Positions 9,817 to 19,567 of a stretch of DNA of 64,000 nucleotides are shown in pieces. Numbering within the stretch: the stretch's first letter is position 1; each line of letters opens with the position of its first letter. The DNA lies in the NCBI GenBank assembly GCA_903896015.1, contig CAITWF010000077.1, forward strand, positions 1-64,000, given 5' to 3'. A program made the position numbers and the translations under genes. Source of the DNA: an uncultured Opitutia bacterium (lineage in GTDB: Bacteria; Verrucomicrobiota; Verrucomicrobiia; Opitutales; Opitutaceae). Below the pieces are notes generated by a model. The model was not told where the DNA came from. It saw only the letters and a list, made by a program, of their open reading frames with translations, and did no database searches.

Positions 9817-10331
9817 TCATTTGTGAGACGGAGCGGCTCGTGCTACGGGAGCTCACGCTCGACGACGCGCCGTTCATCCTGCGCCTCCTCAACGATCCCG
9901 CGTGGATCGAATTCATCGGTGATCGCGGCGTGCGTACAGCCGATGCGGCGCGAGGTTATCTCGAGACGCGAATTCTGAAAATGTATCGCGATCACGGGCT
10001 CGGACTCTGGCTCGTCGAAAAGAAAGATGAAACAACGCCCGCCGGGATCTGCGGGCTGCTGAAACGCGATACGCTCAACGAGGTCGATCTAGGCTATGCG
10101 TTTTTGCCGGAATTTCGCGGACGCGGCCTCGCCTACGAAGCAGGGCTCGCGTCGCTCGTTTATGGCCGCACGCACCTGGGCCTGCGCCGAATCATTGCGC
10201 TCACCGCGCCGAAAAATTTCCACTCGATCGCGCTGCTCGAAAAACTTGGGCTGCGATTTGAGCACACGATCGCGTTTCCCAGCGCGAACGACACAAGCAA
10301 TCTCTACGCGTGGGAAGCGCCGGCACTCTGA
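9813..10331 (+). CDS. GNAT family N-acetyltransferase (RimJ/RimL type)
   Basis: The cytoplasmic protein has 172 residues with the RimJ/RimL-like GNAT pattern: N-terminal TERLVLREL, central LGYAFLPEFRGRGLAYEA (the acetyl-CoA pyrophosphate loop R-G-R-G-x-A), and C-terminal NFHSIALLEKLGLRFE. It transfers acetyl from acetyl-CoA to an amine, possibly a protein N-terminus or small molecule; the acceptor is unknown. It starts with GTG in a GTGA overlap with dacB, so the two are probably translated together. It converges on the beta-lactamase-like gene with only 6 bases between them. Confidence 0.88.
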   Translation: MIICETERLVLRELTLDDAPFILRLLNDPAWIEFIGDRGVRTADAARGYLETRILKMYRDHGLGLWLVEKKDETTPAGICGLLKRDTLNEVDLGYAFLPEFRGRGLAYEAGLASLVYGRTHLGLRRIIALTAPKNFHSIALLEKLGLRFEHTIAFPSANDTSNLYAWEAPAL

Positions 10332-10337
10332 GCGGGA

Positions 10338-11267
10338 TCACTTTGCCGCCATCAATCCTGCGACCACCGCCTTCGCGACTTCGTGGATGATTTCGTGATC
10401 GTTGGCGTGGTTCATCGTGAAGACGACGAGCACGAACTTCGCGCCATTGGGTAGTTCGACGTAAGCGGCGTCGTGGCGCGCCGTGCTGGTCCAGCCGGCC
10501 TTCGACCAAAGCTTCGACCCGGGTGGCAGCACTGGTCCGGTGAATTTCGCCTGATCGTCGGGATCGGGATCGTTCGAGGCGGGATCGCGCGAAAGCAACG
10601 CCATCATTTCGGCGCTGCGCGCGGTTGTCACGCACTGGCCGGTGACGATCTCAGTGAGGAGGCGCGCGGTGATGTCCGTCGTGAGCATGTTGCGCTTCGG
10701 CTCGAAAAGATCGGTCGCCTGCTTTTCGCGACCGAACGGGCCGTCGCCCCACGGCTTCTTGCTCGCGTTAAAGTTGCGGTAGCCGAGCGAGGCGAAGTAG
10801 CGGTTCACGGCGTTACGCCGCTCGAACCAGATTTTGATTTCATCCGGGGGCAGTTCGGGGCCGCTCGTGGTGCCGGTAAGCACATCGACAATGTAGGAGG
10901 TCGCATCGTTCGACGAAACAACGATCATGTCCTTGAGCGCACGACGCAGCTCGGGCGTATCGGCGAGCCGGCCATCCTCGAGCCAGCGGTGCACCGCCGC
11001 GAGGTAGAACAACTTGATCACGCTCGCGGGATAAATCTGAACGTCACCGCGAAAACTCGCGCGCTCCGACTTTTTCGGGTCGCGCAGATCGACGAGCGTG
11101 ATGGCGAGTTCGTCCGCGGTGAGTTTCTCGTCGTGGAAGATTTCGAGCGTGGCGTGCGCGGCTCGATCGACGAGGGCGGCGAGCGGTGCGGGCGTCTGCG
11201 CGCGCGCAAGAACGGCGGCGGCGGCGATGAGCGCGAGCGTGGCGGGCAGGCGGCGTAAAAGAGTCAT
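10338..11267 (-). CDS. Class A beta-lactamase-like serine hydrolase
   Basis: The protein has 309 residues and a signal peptide (TLLRRLPATLALIAAAAVLA, cleavage near ARA-Q at about 23). It carries the penicillin-binding serine-hydrolase triad: SVIK at Ser82-Lys85, an SSN motif at 118-120 (equivalent to SDN), and SKAG near the C-terminus in place of KTG. The acidic loop of true class A beta-lactamases is not obvious, and an insertion of about 60 residues follows the SSN motif. It may therefore be a D,D-peptidase or esterase-like relative rather than an antibiotic-resistance enzyme. I use the ATG at 11267; the frame begins with a TTG four codons earlier. It diverges from the GH3 gene. Confidence 0.82.
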   Translation of the reverse strand: MTLLRRLPATLALIAAAAVLARAQTPAPLAALVDRAAHATLEIFHDEKLTADELAITLVDLRDPKKSERASFRGDVQIYPASVIKLFYLAAVHRWLEDGRLADTPELRRALKDMIVVSSNDATSYIVDVLTGTTSGPELPPDEIKIWFERRNAVNRYFASLGYRNFNASKKPWGDGPFGREKQATDLFEPKRNMLTTDITARLLTEIVTGQCVTTARSAEMMALLSRDPASNDPDPDDQAKFTGPVLPPGSKLWSKAGWTSTARHDAAYVELPNGAKFVLVVFTMNHANDHEIIHEVAKAVVAGLMAAK

Positions 11268-11339
11268 GCGCGCGAGCAAAACGGCTTCCCGGCGGCGCGC
11301 AATGCTCCGAAGCGATCGCGCCGCGCCACTTTGCGCGAA

Positions 11340-11348
11340 TGTTAGACT
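11340..11348 (+). promoter_or_regulatory. Candidate extended -10 element upstream of the GH3 gene
   Basis: TGTTAGACT reads as an extended -10 (TG-n-TAGACT). The same nine bases occur before the GH10 gene at 17632. No good -35 is seen at the normal spacing. It depends on the GH3 start being 11429. Confidence 0.3.
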
Positions 11349-11428
11349 GTTTTACGTTTTGCTGCGCGGAAGCGGGAAGCGCACTTACCCACCACGCATC
11401 CCGGCGATGCGCCGCCTCACCCCACCCC

Positions 11429-13618
11429 GTGGCAAATCCCCCGTCCAGCCAGTCCGGTTCTTCATCTCCGCGTGCGCCCGCGTGGCCGTTTGCCGATCCG
11501 ACGCGGCCGCTCGCTGCACGGGTCGACGATCTCGTCGGTCGGCTGACGCTCCCAGAAAAGATCAACCAGCTCCTGCACGAGAATCATGCGATCGACCGGC
11601 TCGGCGTGCCCGCCTACAATTGGTGGAACGAGGCCTGCCATGGCATCGGCCGCAATGGTCGGGCGACCGTTTTCCCGCAGGTGATCGGACTCGCCGCCAC
11701 GTGGAACCGGGCGCTCGTTCAGCGAATCGCAAGCGTGATCGCCGACGAGGCGCGCGCGAAGCACCACGCGGCGATCGCGGCCGGCCACCGCGGCCAATAC
11801 CAGGGGCTCACGTTTTGGACGCCTAACATCAATATCTTTCGCGACCCGCGCTGGGGCCGCGGCCAGGAGACGTTTGGCGAGGATCCGTTTCTCACGGGCG
11901 AACTCGGGCTCGCGATGGTGCGCGGTCTTCAAGGGGAAGATGCCCACTATCTGAAGACCGCCGCGTGCGCGAAGCACTTCGCGGTGCACAGCGGCCCCGA
12001 GCAAATCCGCCACGGTTTCGACGCTTGGCCGCCGCTGAAGGATTTGGCGGAAACCTATCTGCCGGCGTTCGAGAAACTCGTGCGCGGCGGCGTCGAGGCC
12101 GTCATGGGCGCCTATAACCGCACGCTCGGCGAGCCGTGCTGCGCCAGCAAGCGCCTGCTCGTCGACACCCTGCGCGGCGCGTGGAAGTTCGGCGGTCACG
12201 TTGTCAGCGATTGCGGAGCAATTGACGACATCCACGCGCATCATGGCGTGACAAAAAACGCCGCTGAATCTGCGGCGCTCGCCGTGCGCCTCGGCTGCGA
12301 TCTTAACTGCGGTTGCACCTACAACGATCTCGTTGTCGCCGTGCGCGACGGGCTCATCGCCGAGGCGGAAATTGACACGGCGCTGCGCCGGCTGCTCGCG
12401 ACAAAATTCAAGCTCGGCCTCCTCGATCCGCAGGAGCGGGTACCGTGGTCGCGCACCTCGGTCGCGATCATCGACAGCGCGCCGCACCGCGCACTCGCGC
12501 GGCAAGCAGCCGCAGAGTCGATCGTGTTGTTGAAAAACAACGGTGTCCTGCCGTTGCCGCGTGATCCCGGCAGCGTGCTCGTCACCGGCCCCACCGCCGC
12601 CAATACCGCGGTGCTGCTCGGCAACTACTACGGCATTTCGTCGCAACTGGTGACCCTCGCCGAGGGGATCGCCGGGCACGCCGCCGAGGGCACCCGGCTC
12701 GTTTATCGCACCGGCTGCCCGCTCAACGGCCCGATGGCGCCCGGCATCAACTACACCTACGGCACCGCCGCCGAAAACGAGATCACGATCGCGGTGCTCG
12801 GGCTCGATCCCACGCTCGAAGGCGAGGAGGGCGATGCCGTCGCCTCCCCGATCGGCGGCGATCGGATCGCGATCGAATTGCCTGCGGTGCAGCAGGAATT
12901 TTTGCGCGAACTGCGCAAGCACGCGAAGAAACTAGTGCTCGTTCTCACCGGCGGCAGCGCGCTCGCAGTGCCGGAGGCGCACGAGTTTTGCGACGCGGTG
13001 CTGCAGGTGTGGTATCCTGGCTGCGAGGGCGGGACGGCGCTCGCGGACGTGCTGTTCGGCGACGCTGCGCCGTCGGGAAAAATGCCCGTGAGCGTCGCGC
13101 GCCGCACGGCGGATTTGCCGCCGTTCGAGGACTACGCAATGCGCGGACGCACCTATCGCTTCGCGGAGATCGAACCGCTTTATCCGTTCGGGTTCGGGCT
13201 CGGCTACACAACGCTTGCCTACGGTCCGCTCGTGATCGGCGCCGCTACGCTCGCACCGGGCGGTCAGCTCACGGTGCGCACGGCGCTGAGTAATTCCCGT
13301 GAGCGCGCCGCGGTCGAGACCGTGCAATGTTACATCCTGCCGCCCCGCGACTGGCCGAATGCACCCCGCGCAACGCTCGTCGAATTCAAAAAAATCTCCG
13401 TCCCCGCCTACTCGTCGGCCGAGGTGCGGTTCGACCTGCCCGTCGCGGCCTTCGCCCAAGTCAGCGCCGCCGGCCAGCGCGTGCATCATCCGGGCCTCTA
13501 CCAGATTGTCGTCGGCTCCGCCTCGCCCGGCCCGCGCGCGATCGCGCTCGGCGCACCCACCCCCGCGATCGGCGAAGTGAAAATCGTCGCCGCACCGTCC
13601 GGGCTCGGGTCCGCGTAA
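11429..13618 (+). CDS. Glycoside hydrolase family 3 (beta-xylosidase/beta-glucosidase)
   Basis: About 729 residues with the full GH3 architecture: an (alpha/beta)8 domain with DPRWGRGQETFGED and CAKHFAVHSGPE, the nucleophile Asp261 in VVSDCGAIDD, an alpha/beta sandwich domain from about 375 (ESIVLLKNNGVLPL), and a C-terminal fibronectin III-like domain from about 590 (YPFGFGLGYT onward). It hydrolyses terminal beta-linked sugars; the neighbouring GH10 gene and the SDCGAI context favour xylo-oligosaccharides, but beta-glucosidase activity cannot be excluded. No signal peptide is obvious. The start is uncertain: an in-frame ATG at 11339 exists, but the intervening 30 residues are Cys/His-rich and look non-coding, so I prefer the GTG at 11429. 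A TonB receptor follows 44 bases later. Confidence 0.87.
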   Translation: MANPPSSQSGSSSPRAPAWPFADPTRPLAARVDDLVGRLTLPEKINQLLHENHAIDRLGVPAYNWWNEACHGIGRNGRATVFPQVIGLAATWNRALVQRIASVIADEARAKHHAAIAAGHRGQYQGLTFWTPNINIFRDPRWGRGQETFGEDPFLTGELGLAMVRGLQGEDAHYLKTAACAKHFAVHSGPEQIRHGFDAWPPLKDLAETYLPAFEKLVRGGVEAVMGAYNRTLGEPCCASKRLLVDTLRGAWKFGGHVVSDCGAIDDIHAHHGVTKNAAESAALAVRLGCDLNCGCTYNDLVVAVRDGLIAEAEIDTALRRLLATKFKLGLLDPQERVPWSRTSVAIIDSAPHRALARQAAAESIVLLKNNGVLPLPRDPGSVLVTGPTAANTAVLLGNYYGISSQLVTLAEGIAGHAAEGTRLVYRTGCPLNGPMAPGINYTYGTAAENEITIAVLGLDPTLEGEEGDAVASPIGGDRIAIELPAVQQEFLRELRKHAKKLVLVLTGGSALAVPEAHEFCDAVLQVWYPGCEGGTALADVLFGDAAPSGKMPVSVARRTADLPPFEDYAMRGRTYRFAEIEPLYPFGFGLGYTTLAYGPLVIGAATLAPGGQLTVRTALSNSRERAAVETVQCYILPPRDWPNAPRATLVEFKKISVPAYSSAEVRFDLPVAAFAQVSAAGQRVHHPGLYQIVVGSASPGPRAIALGAPTPAIGEVKIVAAPSGLGSA

Positions 13619-13662
13619 GGCCCGTCCTTTTTAGTCGGCTCACCTACCACCCCATAATTGTT

Positions 13663-16600
13663 ATGAAGAAAATCCATCCACGCTATGCGCTGGCCGCCGC
13701 CCTTGCGGCCATCACGGTCTGGCCGTTGGCGGCTCAAACCGCCCTTCCAGCCAAGCCGGTTACCGATGATGAGACTGTCACCCTGACGCCGTTCGAAGTC
13801 TCCACGTCGCGCGACACCGGCTATCAAGCCACCGAGACGCTTTCCGGCACCCGCATCCGCACAAACCTCGCGGACGTCGGCTCGGCGATCACCGTCGTCA
13901 CGAAGGAATTCCTGAAGGATATCGGCGCGACGGACAGCGGCTCGTTGCTGCAATATACGACTAACACCGAAGTTGCCGGCACGCTTGGCACCTACGCGGG
14001 GTTGGGCAACGGCACGAGTGTGGATGAAACAGCCAATCTTCGGGCTCCCAGTGGGGCCCAACGTGTCCGCGGCCTCGCCTCGGCGGACAACACCCGCGAC
14101 TTCTTCGGCACGGACATCCCTTGGGATTCCTACAACGTCGATCGCATCGAAATTCAGCGCGGTCCGAACTCGATCCTCTTCGGCCTCGGCTCGCCGGCGG
14201 GCATCGTGAATGCGACGACCAACAATGCCGAGTTTCGCAATTTCGGATCGGCCGATACACGCTTTGGCTCCTATGGCACCAAACGCGGCAGCCTCGACCT
14301 GAACCAGCAACTTATTCCCAAAGTCCTTTCGCTGCGGATCGACGGCCTATGGAACAACCAGAAATACCAGCAAAAGCCGGCTTTTCAGGATGACCACCGC
14401 CTCTCCGGCGCGCTGCGCTTTGACCCGGACCTCTTCAAAAACAAATCCTTCCATACTTCGATCAAGGCGAAGTATGAGAGCGGCAAGATCGACGCCAACC
14501 GTCCGCGCTCCGTCCCGCCCCAAGACAGTATCACGCCCTGGTTCCGCCCCGTGAGTTCGGATCCGAATAACCTGATGGGCGGCATGGGGAAGCTTGTTGT
14601 CCAAAATGGTTACGTGCTCGGGTCCTCAGCTTCGACCTTCAGCCCGTGGATGAGCGGCGTGGTCGGCCAGCAGCAGCCGGTTTGGTTCATCGACGGCACC
14701 AGCAATCAGCTCTACCGCATCTACGGCGGCTTCATAAACACCGGGGCGCTGAGCGCCACCGGAGTTCCTCAAGGTGCAGGCACCAATCTCAACGGGATGA
14801 AATATGCGGATGTGTTTTCCGCCCTTGGCAGCTTCAGCTCGTATGCCAACAACGCCCACCTGACGAATGCCCAATACGGACAATACCGGAATATGACTCT
14901 GACCGACCCATCGGTCTTCGATTTCTACAACAACCTGATCGATGGTACGACCAAGAGCGAATGGGAAGGCTGGAATACCTACAACATCGATTTCACCCAG
15001 ACGGCGCTCGATGACCGTCTCGGTTTTGAGCTGAGCTTCGACCGCCAAAAATACCATCGGGGCGGACAGGCACTCCTCGGCGGTCAACCCACGCTCAACA
15101 TCGACCTCCTGCAAAATTTCCAGGACTACGTCGTCGGGCCGACCAACTCTTCCAACAGCAACGTCGGCAATCCCAACTTTGGCCGTCCTTTCGTCGCTGG
15201 TGGTCCGGGTCGCGGCAGCTCCTATCAAAGCGACCGCAAGTATGTCCGCGGCTCACTTTTCGGTGAGCTTCGCGCCAAGGACTTCCTCCAAAGCGATTTC
15301 ATGGTCAAGCTGCTCGGCCGGCATCGTTTGAACGGCGTCTACAGTGACGAGTCCTACAACACGGAGAACCGCCAATGGCAGATGTATGCCAACTCGGCGG
15401 CGTATGCGGCCTACAAACTTCAGGGCAATCCCGATGGCATCACCAATCTCCCGCCGGTCGCAGTTATTTATCTCGGACCGTCGCTGGCCAGTGCGCCATC
15501 AGCCGCCGGCGCATATATTCCGCGCGTCGGCTCCAATGTGACGCTGCAAAGCGGCAACGTATATCAGTTTGATTCGACCTGGAAGAATCCCACGGGGGTC
15601 AACTTTAGCGACCCGTGGACCGTGCCGACCAACTTGCAGCCTTTCTTCAATGGTGCCCCGGTGATTAACACGACCACTGGGCAACCCTATGCCCAGCTCA
15701 CCCAGGTTTCGAATCCCGCCAACTATGTCGGCTGGAACAGCAACTTTACCGACAACGTGTTGAGCTATGGCAATGGCAACGATCAGAGTCTCGTGACATC
15801 GGCCGCCAAGAGCGAGCGGGTGACCAAATCGTATGCCGGCTCATGGCAAGGCTTCCTCTGGAACGACGCGGTCGTGCCCACCCTCGGCTGGCGCTATGAC
15901 GAGGTGAAAAGCAAGAGCGTGTCTGCCGCGCCTCTTCCGGGCTCAGCCGCCCGTGGCGCGCTCAATCTAAACCCCAATGTGTATGCGCTGCCTACCGATT
16001 ACCCCGCGAATCAGATCCTCAAGGATCACTCCACCGCGGGTGGCCTGGTCGTGCATCTCAACAAGCTGTTCGGCAACCGCGACCGGCTGCCGATCAACAT
16101 CAGCCTCTCCTATAACAAGTCGAACAACTTCCAGGTCACGGACCTTCGCCGCGACATCTACGGCAACCCCATCGGCAATCCGACCGGCAAGACGAAAGAC
16201 TACGGCCTCCTGCTCTCCACGAAGGATCGCAAGTTTTCCCTGCGCGTCGTGAAATACGAAACCAGCCTCACGGGCGCCAACACGCAGCTCGATAACAGCG
16301 GCATCTACAGTACGATTCGCGACGCCCTGAATTGGCGCAACATCAAGACCTATTACATGTCGGCCTATGACTGGTCCACGGCGGGGCAAACAAACCTCAC
16401 GCCTTACACCGGACAACGCTACCTGTGGGATCCGGCCTACGTGGACAATACGACCGGGCGACCGGTTGCCTCCGGCACTCTCACTTCGGGGCCCGCGAAT
16501 TCCCATTTGGAAACGACCGCGCAGGCCAATGCCCGCCGCGATGCCTCGATCCAAGCGATCAACGACATGCAGGTATTCCTTGCCGGCAATGGCTACTTCA

Positions 16601-17418
16601 ACGCGTGGAACTACGGCGTGGGGCCGACAACTCAGTCGGCGTTGCAGACTCCAGGCCAATATTTGGCCAACCCCAAGAACCCCGCTCCAGCGAGCGTCTA
16701 TGACTATCGCACGGCCCCGCTCATGCAGGGCTTCGCGGTGACTGCCGACACCCAGTCGAAGGGCTACGAGTTCGAACTTACGGCCAATCCGACTTCCAAC
16801 TGGCGCGTGGCGTTCAACGCGTCGGAGACCACGGCGGTTCGCATGAACGTCGGCGGTCCGGTGCTTGATGGATTGGTGGCCTACATGGATAAGCTAATGG
16901 CCGGGCCTGGCGGTGATTTGGTCCGGTTCAACTCCGACTACTCCGCGGCGAACGAGCTGCGTCAGGACTGGAATCCGTGGCGCGGCCAATACACGTTGCT
17001 GAAACTCCAGGAGAACACAGCCGCGTCGGAACTCCGCAAGTGGCGCTACAACGTCGTGTCGAACTATTCGTTCCGCACAGGGATGTTGAAGGGCACCGGC
17101 GTGGGCGCCAGCTATCGCTGGCAGGACAAGGTCGTCATCGGCTATCCGGTGATCCCCAATCCAACGAATCCGGCCTTGGCCAGTTTCGACCTTACCAAGC
17201 CGTATTACGGTCCGTCGGAAGACGCCATCGACCTGTGGGCCAGCTATGAGCACAAGCTCAGCGACAAGATCGGCTGGAAGATCCAGTTCAACGTCCGCAA
17301 CGCGTTCGCGAAGGACAAACTCATCCCGATCTCGGTCGAGCCTGATGGCAAGACGTGGGCCTCCGCACGCATCGCGCCGAATCAGGAATGGTTCGTCACA
17401 AATACGTTCTCGTTCTAA
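13663..17418 (+). CDS. TonB-dependent outer-membrane receptor (xylan block)
   Basis: 1251 residues, much larger than a classical siderophore receptor. The ATG at 13663 gives a clean signal peptide (MKKIHPRYALAAALAAITVWPLAAQ). A TonB-box-like stretch (VTLTPFEVSTS) at about 40-50 precedes the plug (SAITVVTKEFLKDIG, then VDRIEIQRGPNSILFGLGSPAG). The rest is a very long beta-barrel with many Asn/Gly/Tyr-rich loops, and the chain ends in Phe (NTFSF). It lies between GH3 and GH10 genes, so import of xylo-oligosaccharides is the natural inference. A strong terminator follows. The plug-start signature, 'L…YTTNTEVAG', is one I associate with Opitutaceae receptors. Confidence 0.92.
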   Translation: MKKIHPRYALAAALAAITVWPLAAQTALPAKPVTDDETVTLTPFEVSTSRDTGYQATETLSGTRIRTNLADVGSAITVVTKEFLKDIGATDSGSLLQYTTNTEVAGTLGTYAGLGNGTSVDETANLRAPSGAQRVRGLASADNTRDFFGTDIPWDSYNVDRIEIQRGPNSILFGLGSPAGIVNATTNNAEFRNFGSADTRFGSYGTKRGSLDLNQQLIPKVLSLRIDGLWNNQKYQQKPAFQDDHRLSGALRFDPDLFKNKSFHTSIKAKYESGKIDANRPRSVPPQDSITPWFRPVSSDPNNLMGGMGKLVVQNGYVLGSSASTFSPWMSGVVGQQQPVWFIDGTSNQLYRIYGGFINTGALSATGVPQGAGTNLNGMKYADVFSALGSFSSYANNAHLTNAQYGQYRNMTLTDPSVFDFYNNLIDGTTKSEWEGWNTYNIDFTQTALDDRLGFELSFDRQKYHRGGQALLGGQPTLNIDLLQNFQDYVVGPTNSSNSNVGNPNFGRPFVAGGPGRGSSYQSDRKYVRGSLFGELRAKDFLQSDFMVKLLGRHRLNGVYSDESYNTENRQWQMYANSAAYAAYKLQGNPDGITNLPPVAVIYLGPSLASAPSAAGAYIPRVGSNVTLQSGNVYQFDSTWKNPTGVNFSDPWTVPTNLQPFFNGAPVINTTTGQPYAQLTQVSNPANYVGWNSNFTDNVLSYGNGNDQSLVTSAAKSERVTKSYAGSWQGFLWNDAVVPTLGWRYDEVKSKSVSAAPLPGSAARGALNLNPNVYALPTDYPANQILKDHSTAGGLVVHLNKLFGNRDRLPINISLSYNKSNNFQVTDLRRDIYGNPIGNPTGKTKDYGLLLSTKDRKFSLRVVKYETSLTGANTQLDNSGIYSTIRDALNWRNIKTYYMSAYDWSTAGQTNLTPYTGQRYLWDPAYVDNTTGRPVASGTLTSGPANSHLETTAQANARRDASIQAINDMQVFLAGNGYFNAWNYGVGPTTQSALQTPGQYLANPKNPAPASVYDYRTAPLMQGFAVTADTQSKGYEFELTANPTSNWRVAFNASETTAVRMNVGGPVLDGLVAYMDKLMAGPGGDLVRFNSDYSAANELRQDWNPWRGQYTLLKLQENTAASELRKWRYNVVSNYSFRTGMLKGTGVGASYRWQDKVVIGYPVIPNPTNPALASFDLTKPYYGPSEDAIDLWASYEHKLSDKIGWKIQFNVRNAFAKDKLIPISVEPDGKTWASARIAPNQEWFVTNTFSF

Positions 17419-17437
17419 TTCATCGATAGTCCTCAAC

Positions 17438-17475
17438 AGCCGGTTGTCCCCGCTTGCGGGGCAACCGGCTTTTTA
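17438..17475 (+). terminator. Intrinsic terminator after the TonB receptor
   Basis: A long hairpin with 9-bp outer arms AGCCGGTTG/CAACCGGCT and a further CCCCG/CGGGG inner stem is followed directly by TTTTA. It closes the GH3-receptor unit. Confidence 0.88.
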
Positions 17476-17729
17476 TCGGATAGAGGTCCGTCCGCTCTTC
17501 GGCACCGTTCTCGCGCTTATCGCGCCCGCCCTTCTCGCTGCCGCTCCGTTTCGCAGCGACGACTGGCGGGGAGTGACCGACCAGCGTCCGCCATGGTGGG
17601 CCACGCACGGTGCCCACGCGAAGGACACTACTGTTAGACTCAGGCTCGCGTTGCCGGTTGGGCCTCACATTTTAGAAATGCCTTCGGATTCCTGCGCTTC
17701 GGCCCCGATGCGCATCCGCATTCTGCTTC
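17476..17729. other. Non-coding leader of the GH10 gene
   Basis: With the terminator this makes a 311-base gap between genes. It holds no convincing ORF. The only signal I can point to is the candidate -10 element at 17632. Confidence 0.5.
17632..17640 (+). promoter_or_regulatory. Candidate extended -10 element upstream of the GH10 gene
   Basis: TGTTAGACT, identical to the site before the GH3 gene at 11340, lies 98 bases before the GH10 start codon. The -35 region is not recognisable. Confidence 0.3.
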
Positions 17730-19544
17730 ATGGCAACCCCTCGCCTCTTTTTCCTCCTGCCGGTGCTCGCCATCGCCGCCGCCCTGTATGCGCAGACTTC
17801 GATACCGAGCGGCGGCGCCGTCGTGATCAAAGATGATACTCTCGCCTCCTTCCGGCTCACAAGCAGCCCGGGCGATGACGCCGCAAGTGCCACCGCTGTC
17901 GACGTAACCGGCGCCCCGTTCTCGCACGGCCGACGCCTCGAAACAAAACGCGACGTCTCGCCCGCATGGGCTGTGGAATTTCGCGCCCCGCTGCCGGCGG
18001 CCGCGACGCGCGGCGATGTCGCGCTCGTCCATTTCTTCGCCCGCTCCTTGGCCGCCGACGACGAATCGGGCCGCGCCCGCCTGCGCGTCGTCGTGCAAAA
18101 GGCGACTGCCGACTACAACAAGGACCTCAACACCGAGGTCTCGACCGGACGCGAGTGGCAGGAATTTCTCCTGCCATTCAAGTTTGACCATGCGCGCGCT
18201 GCGGGCGACGCGGAGCTCTCGTTCGGCGTTGGATTCAAGCGCCAGACGATCGAGCTCGGTGGGGTCGAGCTGCTGAACTACGGCCAGCAGGTCGCGCTCT
18301 CCGCGCTGCCCAAAACGCGTTTCACTTATCCAGGCCGCGAGCCCGATGCGGCTTGGCGCCGCGCCGCGCTCGTCCGTATCGAACAGCTCCGCAAGGGCGA
18401 CTTCGCGCTCCGCGTGACCGACGCCGCCGGCGCGCCAATCGCCGGCGCGACGGTGCGCGTCGAGCAGCGGCGCAGCGCGTTTCAATGGGGCAGCGCGCTG
18501 CAATTCGCGCGTCTCGTGCGGGACACACCTGAAAACCAAATTTACCGCGCCAAAGTCCTTGAGCTCTTCAACGCCGCCTCACCCGAAAACGATCTCAAGT
18601 GGCCCATGTGGAATGGCGAACGCGGCACGGTCTTCTCGCAGGAGCAGTCACTCGCCGCGTTACGCTGGCTCGACGAACATCGCTTCTACACCCGCGGACA
18701 CGTGCTCGTCTGGCCCGGCTGGAAGGATCTGCCGAAAAATGTCGTCGAGCGCCGCGACACGCCGCAGCAAAAGGAAATTCCCGAGCTCGTGCTCGCCCAT
18801 ATCCGCGACGAAACGACCGAGACGAAGGGCCTCATCCGCGAGTGGGACGTGCTCAACGAGCCCTACGATCACCACGACCTCATGGCGATTTTCGGCAACG
18901 ATCTCATGACCGCATGGTTCAGGGCCGCAGCCGAGAGCGTTCCGGGCGTGCCGCTCTATCTCAACGACTATAGCAACCACGACATGGTCGCGGACGCCGA
19001 GCATTTCCAAAACTTCTCGCGCAATGTCATCTTTCTCCAAAAAGCCGGCGCGCCGCTCGGCGGCCTCGGCCTGCAGGGCCACATCGGCGCGAATCCCAAC
19101 GCCCCCGAACACATCCTCGCCACGCTCGATCTGCTCGCGGAGTTCAAGCTGCCCATCCGTTTCACCGAGTTCGACGTCGATACCGACGACGAGCAACTCC
19201 AGGCCGACTATACACGCGATTTTCTAATCCTCGCCTTCAGCCATCCTGCGGTTGTCGGCATCCAGCACTGGGGCTTCTGGGAAAAAGCGCACTGGCGGCC
19301 ACACGCCGCGATGCTCCGCCCCGATTGGTCCGAAAAGCCCAACGCCCAAGTCTACCGCGATCTCGTCCTCAATCAGTGGCGCACGAACGTCGCCGGCGAG
19401 ACCGATGCCGACGGAAAATTCTCGGTCCGCGGCTTTCACGGCGAATACGCGATCTTCATCGAGAAGGATGGCCGCAAAGCGCAGGGCGCATTCGTGCTCC
19501 GTCCCGGCGCCAAGCCCGCCACGATCAAGGTCCCGCTTCCCTAG
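17730..19544 (+). CDS. Endo-1,4-beta-xylanase, glycoside hydrolase family 10
   Basis: A 604-residue secreted protein starting with a signal peptide (MATPRLFFLLPVLAIAAALYAQ). Residues of about 25-200 form a beta-rich region resembling a carbohydrate-binding module. A short carboxypeptidase-like segment (DAAGAPIAGATVRVEQ) precedes the GH10 barrel from about 250. The acid/base is Glu377 in WDVLNEP and the nucleophile Glu480 in RFTEFDVD; GH10 hallmarks GHVLVWPG, LGLQGHIG and HWGFWE are present. A second short beta segment follows at the C-terminus (DADGKFSVRGFHGEY). It cuts the xylan backbone outside the cell or in the periplasm. The GH35-type gene follows 23 bases downstream, probably in the same transcript. 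Confidence 0.94.
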   Translation: MATPRLFFLLPVLAIAAALYAQTSIPSGGAVVIKDDTLASFRLTSSPGDDAASATAVDVTGAPFSHGRRLETKRDVSPAWAVEFRAPLPAAATRGDVALVHFFARSLAADDESGRARLRVVVQKATADYNKDLNTEVSTGREWQEFLLPFKFDHARAAGDAELSFGVGFKRQTIELGGVELLNYGQQVALSALPKTRFTYPGREPDAAWRRAALVRIEQLRKGDFALRVTDAAGAPIAGATVRVEQRRSAFQWGSALQFARLVRDTPENQIYRAKVLELFNAASPENDLKWPMWNGERGTVFSQEQSLAALRWLDEHRFYTRGHVLVWPGWKDLPKNVVERRDTPQQKEIPELVLAHIRDETTETKGLIREWDVLNEPYDHHDLMAIFGNDLMTAWFRAAAESVPGVPLYLNDYSNHDMVADAEHFQNFSRNVIFLQKAGAPLGGLGLQGHIGANPNAPEHILATLDLLAEFKLPIRFTEFDVDTDDEQLQADYTRDFLILAFSHPAVVGIQHWGFWEKAHWRPHAAMLRPDWSEKPNAQVYRDLVLNQWRTNVAGETDADGKFSVRGFHGEYAIFIEKDGRKAQGAFVLRPGAKPATIKVPLP

Positions 19545-19567
19545 TCCGCCCGCCCTCCCATTCGCTG

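Noticed and set aside
10338-11267. Calling the serine hydrolase an antibiotic-resistance gene
   Set aside because: The motifs place it in the superfamily, but the KTG motif is KAG, a class A-type Glu loop is not evident, and there is no mobile context.
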